From Deltaproteobacteria bacterium (lineage in GTDB: Bacteria > Desulfobacterota > Desulfobacteria > Desulfobacterales > JAFDCJ01), in the NCBI GenBank assembly GCA_024277475.1, contig JAJRVC010000104.1, positions 1 to 5,336 on the forward strand: a stretch of DNA of 5,336 nucleotides. Reading direction: 5' to 3'. Positions 1-5,177 of this stretch are shown one piece after another; position 1 is the first letter of the stretch; the number at the start of each line of letters is the position of its first letter. Under the pieces are notes generated by a model, which was not told where the DNA came from, made no database searches, and saw only the letters and a list, made by a program, of their open reading frames with translations. The position numbers and the translations under genes were made by a program.

Positions 1-39
1 ATTTTATTTTTGTGTTTTTTGTGCCTTTTTGCGGTCACA

Positions 40-951
40 TCAATCTTTAGCGCTCAAAAAATCATCCTGGAGATATTCCGGGTCGGGGTATGAATAAAAA
101 CCCTTGCCGGTCTTGACGCCCAGTTCACCCTTGTCAATCTTTTGTTTGAGTGCTTCGGGGGGATGATCTTTGGGATCCTTGGAGTCCCGGTAATAGACCA
201 TCTCGATGTCATAGATCACGTCAAGTCCAACGCTGTCCATCAGCCCGAAGGGACCGTAACGATCTTCCCGACCGGTAAATTTCATCCAGGCCCGGTCCAC
301 GTCCCGAAAATCCACGAAGTCATTGGCCCACATATACAGGACTTCGCGTTTGACGGCCCGCCACACCCGGTTAAAACAGAACCCCAGCAATTCTTTTTTG
401 ACCGTTAAAGGGATACAGCCCAGCGACCGCACCCAGCTGATGCCCTTTTCCAGGACTTCGGGAAGCGTCCGGGTGCCGCCCATAACATCAGCAATATTCA
501 TTCCATGAAGTGCCATGTAAAAATGAAGGTTGAGACAACGCTCAGGCCTTGCGCTGCTTTTTTCCAAATGGGATACGGGAATCGAAGAACTGTTGGTGGC
601 CAGAATAGTTTCAGCGGGTGTCAGTTGCCCCAGTTGGCGGAAGACCTCGCATTTGAGCTCGAGATTTTCGGGGACGGCTTCAACCACTAAGTCGGCATCT
701 TTGACCGCCTCATCGAGTTTTTCAAACTGTTTGATTTGCTGCCGGCAGGCCGGCCAGCGGTCAAAAGGGATAAAGGGGTCGATCTGCCTGGTCTTGAGAT
801 CGACGTGAAGTTTTTCCATCATGGCATCAAAAGCCCCGGTCTGCGGGTCAAAAATCGTGACACTATAGTCCGCACTGGATGCCAGCATGGCAATTTGGGC
901 ACCCAGGGTTCCGGTGCCGACAACCGCGATTTTATTAAAGGGTTTGGTCAT
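40..951 (-). CDS. 3-hydroxyacyl-CoA dehydrogenase-family protein with divergent active-site motif
   Basis: A 303-residue cytoplasmic NAD-dependent dehydrogenase of the 3-hydroxyacyl-CoA dehydrogenase / L-carnitine dehydrogenase / L-gulonate dehydrogenase superfamily. The N-terminal Rossmann fold shows GTGTLG at residues 12-17 and an acidic D35 after beta strand 2, which fits NAD rather than NADP. VVEAVPEN follows at 89-96 and TNSSS at 119-123, the family serine region. The C-terminal domain has GFCFNRV with the conserved Asn, GPFGLMDSVGLD, and a closing GELGVKTGKGFYSY. The length is normal for a single-function member. The usual HFxNP catalytic motif reads H143-F-Y-M-A, so the conserved Asn is Met, and D155 sits where the His-partner Glu is expected. 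I chose the ATG at 951, not the in-frame ATG at 1026, because AAAGGAG lies at 960-966 and the Rossmann strand begins just after it. That ribosome site overlaps the stop codon of the upstream HisD-like gene. The fold is certain; the substrate is unknown. Confidence 0.9.
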   Translation of the reverse strand: MTKPFNKIAVVGTGTLGAQIAMLASSADYSVTIFDPQTGAFDAMMEKLHVDLKTRQIDPFIPFDRWPACRQQIKQFEKLDEAVKDADLVVEAVPENLELKCEVFRQLGQLTPAETILATNSSSIPVSHLEKSSARPERCLNLHFYMALHGMNIADVMGGTRTLPEVLEKGISWVRSLGCIPLTVKKELLGFCFNRVWRAVKREVLYMWANDFVDFRDVDRAWMKFTGREDRYGPFGLMDSVGLDVIYDIEMVYYRDSKDPKDHPPEALKQKIDKGELGVKTGKGFYSYPDPEYLQDDFLSAKD

Positions 952-964
952 TTGGTATTCTCCT

Positions 965-2236
965 TTACTTGCTGTATTTATCAATTCGAACCCGGCAACT
1001 GATGCCGTGGGCCAGCATGTTTTCATAGTTGCAGGCGCGCTCGCAGATTTCGGCGATTTTTAATGAAGCCTCCCTGTCGGCGTGCTGATAGGTTACTGTT
1101 TTAATAAACTTGCCGACATATAAGCCCCCGGTGTATCTGGCCGCCCGCATAGTGGGCAGTACATGGTTGGTTCCGATGGTTTTATCACCATAGGAAACGG
1201 TGGTTTCCTCACCGCAGAACATGGAGCCGTAGTTCCTGCAGTTATCCAGGAAATAACGCCAGTCGGCCGTCTGGACTTCGAGATGCTCAGGAGCCCATCG
1301 ATCACTCAATTCAACGGCCTCTTCACGGGAATCCACCACCACTACTTCGCCGTAATTCCCCCAAGATTGACCGGCCACTTCTTTGGTCGGCAGGGTTTCG
1401 AGCTGCTTTTCGAGCTCTTTGATGGATTGCTCGGCGATGGCATGCGAGAGGCAGATGAGGCTTTGTCTGGAATTTGGATCATGTTCGGCCTGGCCCAGCA
1501 GATCCGCCGCCAGGATGTACGGATCGGCGGTTTCATCGGCGATTATCAGTATCTCGGTGGGACCGGCTAAAAGATCGATGCCCACGTCGCCGAAGATTTG
1601 CCGCTTGGCTTCGGCCACATACTTGTTGCCGGCTCCCACCACCACATCCACGGGGACGAGGTCCTGCATGCCGTAGGCCAGGGCCGCCAGGGCCTGAACA
1701 CCTCCCATACAAAAAATCTCGTCCGCGCCACCGGCCACCATGGAATACAGCGTGGCCGGATAGATCCCTTCGCCTTTGACCGGGGGCGTGCAGGCCACCA
1801 CCCTGGAAACACCGGCGACTTTGGGAGTGATTACGGTCATGTGAGCGGAAGCCAGCATAGGATAGCGTCCTCCCGGAACATATGAACCTGAAGATGCCAC
1901 CGGAATCACTTTTTGTCCCAGCCACACGCCCGGTAATGTCTCCACCTCGAAATCCACCAGGCGCTTCATCTGCTCCTGCGCAAAATTCCGTATCTGGGTC
2001 TGACAGAAATCGATGTCTTCCATCATGGTGACCGGTAATTTATTTCCGGCTGAACGGATGTCGTCTTCGGATACTTTAAAACTTTTGGGGGCCCACTGAT
2101 CAAATTTTTCCGAATAATAGCGTACGGCATCCTCACCTTCCCGCCGGACCTTTTCGATGATCTGCCGAACGGTCTCCCTGACCTGTGAAAGGTCTTCGGC
2201 AGGCTTTTCCTTGGCTTTTTTCAAATATGCGGGCAT
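965..2236 (-). CDS. Histidinol dehydrogenase-family zinc oxidoreductase, probably not in histidine synthesis
   Basis: A 423-residue cytoplasmic NAD- and Zn-dependent dehydrogenase of the HisD family, whose members oxidise an alcohol through the aldehyde to a carboxylate. The full HisD-type active site is visible. Zn ligands are Q249 and H252 (QAEH), D351 and H410. The base pair is E317-H318 (APEHL), the substrate-side His is H358 (GTNHVLP), and E405 lies five residues before H410. Differences from true HisD include PGGRYP at 121-126, where E. coli HisD has PGGSAP, and GAGNKYV at 201-207 in place of GPGN. From memory, the GGRYP plus ASAHM pattern marks HpsN-like (sulfopropanediol 3-dehydrogenase) and related homologues. 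The start at 2236 follows AAGGAGG (2244-2250) with a 7-nt spacer; the longer in-frame start at 2263 lacks this support. No other his genes are nearby. The next gene follows after 13 nt, so a catabolic role is more likely than histidine synthesis (inference). Confidence 0.92.
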   Translation of the reverse strand: MPAYLKKAKEKPAEDLSQVRETVRQIIEKVRREGEDAVRYYSEKFDQWAPKSFKVSEDDIRSAGNKLPVTMMEDIDFCQTQIRNFAQEQMKRLVDFEVETLPGVWLGQKVIPVASSGSYVPGGRYPMLASAHMTVITPKVAGVSRVVACTPPVKGEGIYPATLYSMVAGGADEIFCMGGVQALAALAYGMQDLVPVDVVVGAGNKYVAEAKRQIFGDVGIDLLAGPTEILIIADETADPYILAADLLGQAEHDPNSRQSLICLSHAIAEQSIKELEKQLETLPTKEVAGQSWGNYGEVVVVDSREEAVELSDRWAPEHLEVQTADWRYFLDNCRNYGSMFCGEETTVSYGDKTIGTNHVLPTMRAARYTGGLYVGKFIKTVTYQHADREASLKIAEICERACNYENMLAHGISCRVRIDKYSK

Positions 2237-2276
2237 AGCACATCCTCCTTTTACTGTTGGCAATCACCATCCAATT

Positions 2277-2294
2277 TAGTATAACGTTCTACTA
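2277..2294. promoter_or_regulatory. Near-palindromic candidate operator, copy 1
   Basis: TAGTATAACGTTCTACTA is an 18-bp dyad centred on AACGTT, with eight of nine base pairs symmetric; only 2282/2289 break the symmetry. Bases 2280-2292 recur as an exact reverse complement at 2521-2533. The site overlaps the -10 region of the candidate minus-strand promoter. The size and symmetry fit a dimeric helix-turn-helix regulator. No regulator gene lies in the window to assign it to. Confidence 0.5.
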
Positions 2295-2306
2295 TTTTTA
2301 CAGCAA
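2278..2306 (-). promoter_or_regulatory. Candidate sigma70 promoter for the HisD-like operon
   Basis: Read on the minus strand, TTGCTG (2306-2301) is followed by a 17-nt spacer and TATACT (2283-2278). The -10 box matches the consensus at five of six positions, the -35 at three of six. Transcription would start near 2271, giving a leader of about 35 nt before the ATG at 2236. The near-palindrome at 2277-2294 covers the -10 box and part of the spacer, which is typical for repressor sites. This was found by eye only. Confidence 0.45.
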
Positions 2307-2331
2307 AACCCTGCTGCTCGGTTCAGGGTTT
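2306..2331. promoter_or_regulatory. 8+8 bp inverted repeat upstream of the HisD-like promoter
   Basis: AAACCCTG (2306-2313) and CAGGGTTT (2324-2331) are perfect reverse complements separated by 10 nt. The dyad abuts the candidate -35 box and lies at about -36 to -61 relative to the predicted minus-strand start. That is a usual position for an activator site. It could also be an RNA hairpin in a transcript reading through, but no T tract supports a terminator. Confidence 0.4.
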
Positions 2332-2389
2332 CAACGATTTGAATGTCTGGCTTGGCGGTACCCCTTTCTTCGCATTCCAGCTGCAACCT

Positions 2390-2418
2390 TTCATAATGGC
2401 AACAAAATCGCCTATAAT
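2390..2418 (+). promoter_or_regulatory. Candidate plus-strand sigma70 promoter, distal
   Basis: TTCATA (2390-2395), a 17-nt spacer and a perfect TATAAT (2413-2418) face the SDR gene. Transcription would begin near 2425 and run about 310 nt before the SDR start, passing through operator copy 2. In AT-rich DNA such matches occur by chance, so this is tentative. Confidence 0.3.
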
Positions 2419-2490
2419 ACAGCTCAAAATAGAAATATATGCTCAACATTTACTCAGATTGTTTTCTGGAGTCAATAGTTATTTTTTTGC

Positions 2491-2519
2491 TTGACATTCA
2501 ATAATCAGTATGCTAGCGA
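2491..2519 (+). promoter_or_regulatory. Candidate plus-strand promoter, proximal to operator copy 2
   Basis: A perfect TTGACA (2491-2496) is followed at a 17-nt spacer by TAGCGA (2514-2519), a poor -10 hexamer preceded by TG at 2511-2512 as in extended -10 promoters. The predicted start near 2526 falls inside operator copy 2, a classical repressor arrangement. The weak -10 keeps confidence low. Confidence 0.33.
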
Positions 2520-2520
2520 G

Positions 2521-2535
2521 GTAGAACGTTATATC
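2521..2535. promoter_or_regulatory. Candidate operator, copy 2
   Basis: GTAGAACGTTATA (2521-2533) is the exact reverse complement of 2280-2292. It is centred on the same AACGTT core but is less symmetric than copy 1. It has the same orientation relative to the SDR gene as copy 1 has relative to the HisD-like gene. It lies just downstream of a TTGACA box at 2491. Confidence 0.45.
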
Positions 2536-2593
2536 TTGCCCTGGCTAAAATCATCTTATTTTTAATATATTTTTGTTGGAATGTTAAACTCAA

Positions 2594-2624
2594 CCCATTT
2601 TGGGAAAGATAAAGGATTTTCCCA
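2594..2624 (+). promoter_or_regulatory. Two mutually exclusive small hairpins in the SDR leader
   Basis: TGGGAAA (2601-2607) can pair with TTTCCCA (2618-2624), a 7-bp stem with a 10-nt loop. The TGGG part can instead pair with CCCA at 2594-2597. The two pairings compete for the same bases, as in attenuators. No T tract follows, and the stems are short, so a function is uncertain. Confidence 0.2.
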
Positions 2625-2735
2625 TTGCCACACGCAGCTGGTACAATCAGAATCATTCTTTTATAAACCAATGCGTACCACTTTCCAACGACTGGTCCAA
2701 CCTATGAATCGACTTTTTTTCGAACGGGGGATCTT

Positions 2736-3521
2736 ATGGCTGAATCCATGAATACCATCGACTCGTATTTTGACCTCAACGGCAAAGTCGCATTGATTAC
2801 AGGCGCCGGTCGAGGTATCGGCCTGGCCACCGCCTCCACGCTGGCTCAGGCAGGGGCGGATGTAGCGCTGGTGGCCCGCAGTGAAGATGAACTGCTTTCT
2901 GCGGCGCAGGCAATCAAGAAACTGGGACGACGGGCGGTGGCTTTTCCGGCGGATTTAAGTCAAACCGGGCGCCTGACGTCTTTGGCCGCTGAAATTGCCG
3001 CGGCCATGGGCGGTATCGACATCCTGGTCAATAACGCCGGTACCAACATTCCTCAGGATTCGGTCGATGTTACCGAAGCGGCTTGGGACACCATTATGGA
3101 CATCAACCTTAAAGGCGCCTTTTTTATGGCCCAGGCTGTAGGTAAAGTGATGATCGCCCAGGGTCGTGGGGGACGGATTATTAACATATCTTCTCAGACC
3201 GGCTCGGTTGCGTTGGCCAAGCGGGCAGCCTATTGTGCCAGCAAAGCGGGATTGAATCTGGTGACCAAGGTGCTGGCTATGGAGTGGGCTTCCCACGAAA
3301 TTCTGGTCAATGCCGTAGCACCGACTTTCATTGAAACCGAGATGACGAAAGATTTTCTAAATGATCCCGATTTTCGAAAATACGCTTTGGCCAAAAACCT
3401 GCTCAAACGTTTCGGCCGGCCTGATGACATTGCCGGAGCTGTCTTGTATCTGGCTTCACCGATCGCTAACATGGTCACCGGCCACGTACTGTTGGTGGAT
3501 GCCGGCTGGACGGCTCACTGA
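2736..3521 (+). CDS. Short-chain dehydrogenase/reductase (classical SDR)
   Basis: A 261-residue classical SDR, a soluble NAD(P)-dependent alcohol or ketone oxidoreductase. TGAGRGIG at 22-29 is the cofactor glycine motif and NNAG is at 99-102. The catalytic tetrad is N124, S153, Y166 and K170 (YCASK). Basic residues R26 and R48, the latter just after beta strand 2, favour NADP(H) (inference). The usual PG after the active site is P-T (VAPTFIETEM). It ends with the family-typical GHVLLVDAGW. Its closest look is to FabG-like and gluconate 5-dehydrogenase-like SDRs; the substrate cannot be read. The ATG at 2736 follows a G-rich stretch (GGGGGA), while the alternative Met at codon 5 has no ribosome site. 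Two in-frame stops stand in tandem (TGATGA, 3519-3524). It lies 150 bp upstream of the binding-protein gene on the same strand, so co-transcription is possible. Confidence 0.93.
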   Translation: MAESMNTIDSYFDLNGKVALITGAGRGIGLATASTLAQAGADVALVARSEDELLSAAQAIKKLGRRAVAFPADLSQTGRLTSLAAEIAAAMGGIDILVNNAGTNIPQDSVDVTEAAWDTIMDINLKGAFFMAQAVGKVMIAQGRGGRIINISSQTGSVALAKRAAYCASKAGLNLVTKVLAMEWASHEILVNAVAPTFIETEMTKDFLNDPDFRKYALAKNLLKRFGRPDDIAGAVLYLASPIANMVTGHVLLVDAGWTAH

Positions 3522-3574
3522 TGAAACGGCAGTGATCCGGTGCTGAAAAATATGAGAAAACGCTAGGGGAAAAG

Positions 3575-3582
3575 AAAGGAGG
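3575..3582 (+). other. Orphan Shine-Dalgarno-like sequence
   Basis: AAAGGAGG is a near-perfect ribosome-binding sequence with no ATG, GTG or TTG at a normal distance downstream. The only in-frame early start, GTG at 3582, overlaps it and would place 30 extra residues before a good signal peptide. It may be chance, a ribosome standby site or the remnant of a lost gene. Confidence 0.3.
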
Positions 3583-3671
3583 TGTCAGCCAGTCGCAATT
3601 TTTTGATTAAGTCGTCAGAGTTTACAGGTAGTATTGAACGTCAACCGTATATCTCAAAGAAGGAGGGCAAG

Positions 3672-4922
3672 ATGAAAACTTTTACGAAATCAGTAGGGTT
3701 TGTCTTTATTTTGGTGCTGGCGCTGGGATTGATAGCTGTTGCGGCCCAGGCGGCGGACGATGAGGTCCGGCTGGGTGTTATCAGTCCGGCCAGCGGTAAT
3801 TATGCCGATTTGGGTGCTGCGGAAAGGCGCGGAATTACCATGGCGGTTGAAGAGGTTAATGCGGCCGGCGGTGTCCTGGGAAAACAGGTTCGGATGATTG
3901 TCGAAGATACCGAGACCAATCCGGCAGCCGGCGCACGTAAAGCCCAAAAATTGATTGAGCGCGACAAGGTTCATTTTATGTTGGGTGCGGTATCTTCTTC
4001 GGTGGCCATCGCGATTTCCGAAGTCGCCCAACGCGGCAATACCATTTACTTCAACACCAACACCAACTCGGACGAATGCACCGGCAAGCACTGCCATCGG
4101 ACCAACTTCAGAGTGGGCCCCAACAACACCATGCTGGTGCGTGCCGTGGCTCCTTACATCGCCCGGAATTTTGGAAAGAACTGGTACTTCATTACTCATG
4201 ATTACACCTGGGGACGCTCCGGTACCCGGGCATTCCGCGAAATCCTCAAGCAGGAAGGCGGTAAAGATATGGGTGAGGCACTGATTCCTATGGGAACACG
4301 GGATTTTAGCTCTTATCTGATCAAGATCAGAAACCTGAAACCTAAGCCGGACATTATCATGTGCACCATCGGCGGCGTGGACCGCTCGGCCCTGTTCGAG
4401 CAAATCAGACAATTTGGTATGGACAAGGATTTCAGGTGGGGTTTCAGCCTGATGGATTACGGTGATGCCTTTGCCGTGGGTCCGGAAAAAGCCATCGGGA
4501 CCTTCGCTGTTGAGTGGTACCACACCATTGACGCGCCCGGTGTCAAAGAATTCGTTGCAAAATATAAAAAGCGCTGGCCCAAAGCCGGCTTTCCGGTCCC
4601 TGAAAACAATACCTACCAGGGATACCTCGGTGCCCGTACATTATTGCGGGCAGTGGCGCGAGCCAACAGCCTGGCGACCAACGATGTCATTAAAGCCCTC
4701 GAGGGTTGGACCATCAAGGACAACATGAAACCCAACCCGACTTATATTCGCCCCTGGGACCACCAGTTCGTCCAGGATGTTATCATTGCCCGCATGAAAA
4801 CACCCGAGGAACTGGCAGCCGGTGACAGATCCGATTTTTACACTATTATCGGTTTCATGAAGGGCGACGAAGTGGTCAGAAGCCGGGAAGAAAATCCGTG
4901 TCAACTTGAACCTTATAAGTAA
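3672..4922 (+). CDS. Liv-type ABC transporter periplasmic substrate-binding protein
   Basis: A 416-residue secreted binding protein of the branched-chain amino acid (Peripla_BP_6, type I periplasmic fold) class. It captures a ligand in the periplasm and passes it to LivH/LivM-type permeases. Residues 1-27 form a clear signal peptide: K2 and K6, a hydrophobic core from about 8 to 25, and cleavage after AQA. No lipobox Cys is present, so the mature protein should be soluble. Family hallmarks include VRLGVISPASG at 32-42, the RGITMAVEEVNAAGG segment at 53-67, and AARKAQKL-like helix residues near 86-94. C136 and C141 (DECTGKHC) probably form a disulfide in the ligand lobe (inference). The ATG at 3672 is supported by AAGGAGGG at 3660-3667 and by the signal peptide. 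A permease gene follows after 255 bp. The ligand is unknown: this family also binds aromatic acids, amides, urea and other small organics. Confidence 0.94.
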   Translation: MKTFTKSVGFVFILVLALGLIAVAAQAADDEVRLGVISPASGNYADLGAAERRGITMAVEEVNAAGGVLGKQVRMIVEDTETNPAAGARKAQKLIERDKVHFMLGAVSSSVAIAISEVAQRGNTIYFNTNTNSDECTGKHCHRTNFRVGPNNTMLVRAVAPYIARNFGKNWYFITHDYTWGRSGTRAFREILKQEGGKDMGEALIPMGTRDFSSYLIKIRNLKPKPDIIMCTIGGVDRSALFEQIRQFGMDKDFRWGFSLMDYGDAFAVGPEKAIGTFAVEWYHTIDAPGVKEFVAKYKKRWPKAGFPVPENNTYQGYLGARTLLRAVARANSLATNDVIKALEGWTIKDNMKPNPTYIRPWDHQFVQDVIIARMKTPEELAAGDRSDFYTIIGFMKGDEVVRSREENPCQLEPYK

Positions 4923-4943
4923 ACTCATTTTTCACTTATAACT

Positions 4944-5004
4944 GGATGTTTCGGAATTTCAACATCCCCTCCGGGGGCATAGGCGCTACCTTATGGGCCG
5001 GAGG
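4944..5004 (+). repeat. Two adjacent inverted repeats (hairpins) after the binding-protein gene
   Basis: Hairpin 1: GGATGTT (4944-4950) pairs with AACATCC (4961-4967) around a 10-nt loop. Hairpin 2 starts at the next base: CCTCCGG (4968-4974) pairs with CCGGAGG (4998-5004). Inside it CATA pairs with TATG (4978-4981/4992-4995) and GG with CC (4982-4983/4989-4990), about 13 pairs in all with a small internal loop. No T run follows, so this is not a standard terminator. Such structures between binding-protein and permease genes can protect the upstream mRNA, as REP elements do in malE-malF. Confidence 0.55.
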
Positions 5005-5010
5005 CGAATT

Positions 5011-5023
5011 GGGGCGCAGCCCC
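5011..5023 (+). repeat. GC-rich hairpin with triloop
   Basis: GGGGC (5011-5015) and GCCCC (5019-5023) enclose the loop GCA. It lies six bases after the previous hairpin. TAACC follows, with no T tract, so a rho-independent terminator is not supported. Confidence 0.45.
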
Positions 5024-5030
5024 TAACCTG

Positions 5031-5132
5031 GTTGAATGGGTTGATTGGGTTTCATCGGTAATTGAGCTGATTCATTTAAAGAGATTAAATCCCTTAGGCT
5101 GAATCAGACGGTCATTCAATCAACCCGTCAAC
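5031..5132 (+). repeat. Long nested stem-loop, about 102 nt
   Basis: GGGTTGATTG (5038-5047) is perfectly complementary to CAATCAACCC (5117-5126). The stem extends through GTTGA (5031-5035) and TCAAC (5128-5132) with one bulged A and one G-U pair, about 16 pairs. Nested inside, CTGATTCA (5067-5074) pairs with TGAATCAG (5100-5107), and TTTAA (5075-5079) with TTAAA (5085-5089). This could be a structured RNA leader for the permease genes or a small repeat element. No flanking target duplication is evident. Confidence 0.5.
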
Positions 5133-5161
5133 TGACCGGCGGCCTGCAAGGCCGCGATCAG
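5132..5161 (+). repeat. GC-rich hairpin just upstream of the permease ribosome site
   Basis: GCGGCCT (5139-5145) pairs with AGGCCGC (5149-5155) around the triloop GCA. An outer CTGA/TCAG pairing (5132-5135/5158-5161) may extend it. It ends two bases before the ribosome site GAGG (5164-5167) of the next gene. It could affect permease translation or block exonucleases. Confidence 0.45.
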
Positions 5162-5177
5162 ACGAGGTGTTCACACC

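Larger units (their letters stand above)
2237..2735. promoter_or_regulatory. Divergent intergenic control region
   Basis: About 499 bp of AT-rich sequence separates the divergently transcribed HisD-like and SDR genes. I find no convincing gene in it. It holds two copies of a 13-bp inverted word, an 8+8 bp dyad, several sigma70-like boxes and a pair of competing small hairpins, listed separately. The minus-strand gene has a short predicted leader of roughly 35 nt. Any plus-strand transcript starting at the candidate promoters would carry a leader of about 200-310 nt before the SDR gene. Confidence 0.8.

Noticed and set aside
1..39. Terminator or gene remnant at the left edge
   Set aside because: The T-rich plus strand would be an A-rich stretch in the minus-strand transcript, with no hairpin, so nothing can be supported.
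2257..2478. 73-codon plus-strand open frame in the divergent region
   Set aside because: It starts with TTG, has no ribosome site, and runs over both the candidate promoter and the operator. The translation resembles no family I know.
2581..2751. 56-codon plus-strand open frame starting at ATG 2581 and overlapping the SDR start by 16 nt
   Set aside because: The ribosome site is very weak (only GGA) and the composition is not protein-like. A translated leader is possible but unsupported.
3582..3671. N-terminal extension of the binding protein from GTG 3582
   Set aside because: The GTG overlaps the ribosome-like sequence, and the extension would bury a textbook signal peptide that starts at the ATG at 3672.
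3690..4523. 277-codon open frame on the minus strand opposite the binding-protein gene
   Set aside because: It is wholly antisense to a clear gene, lacks recognisable domains, and is explained by codon bias of the plus-strand gene.
4946..5026. 26-codon open frame through the tandem hairpins
   Set aside because: There is no ribosome site, and the inverted-repeat structure explains the sequence better than coding does.
4944..5026. Rho-independent terminator after the binding-protein gene
   Set aside because: None of the hairpins is followed by a T run, and a permease gene of the same system lies downstream on the same strand.
5031..5132. Insertion element or MITE with terminal inverted repeats
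   Set aside because: No target-site duplication or transposase is visible. The nested complementarity fits a stem-loop at least as well; left open as an alternative in the findings.
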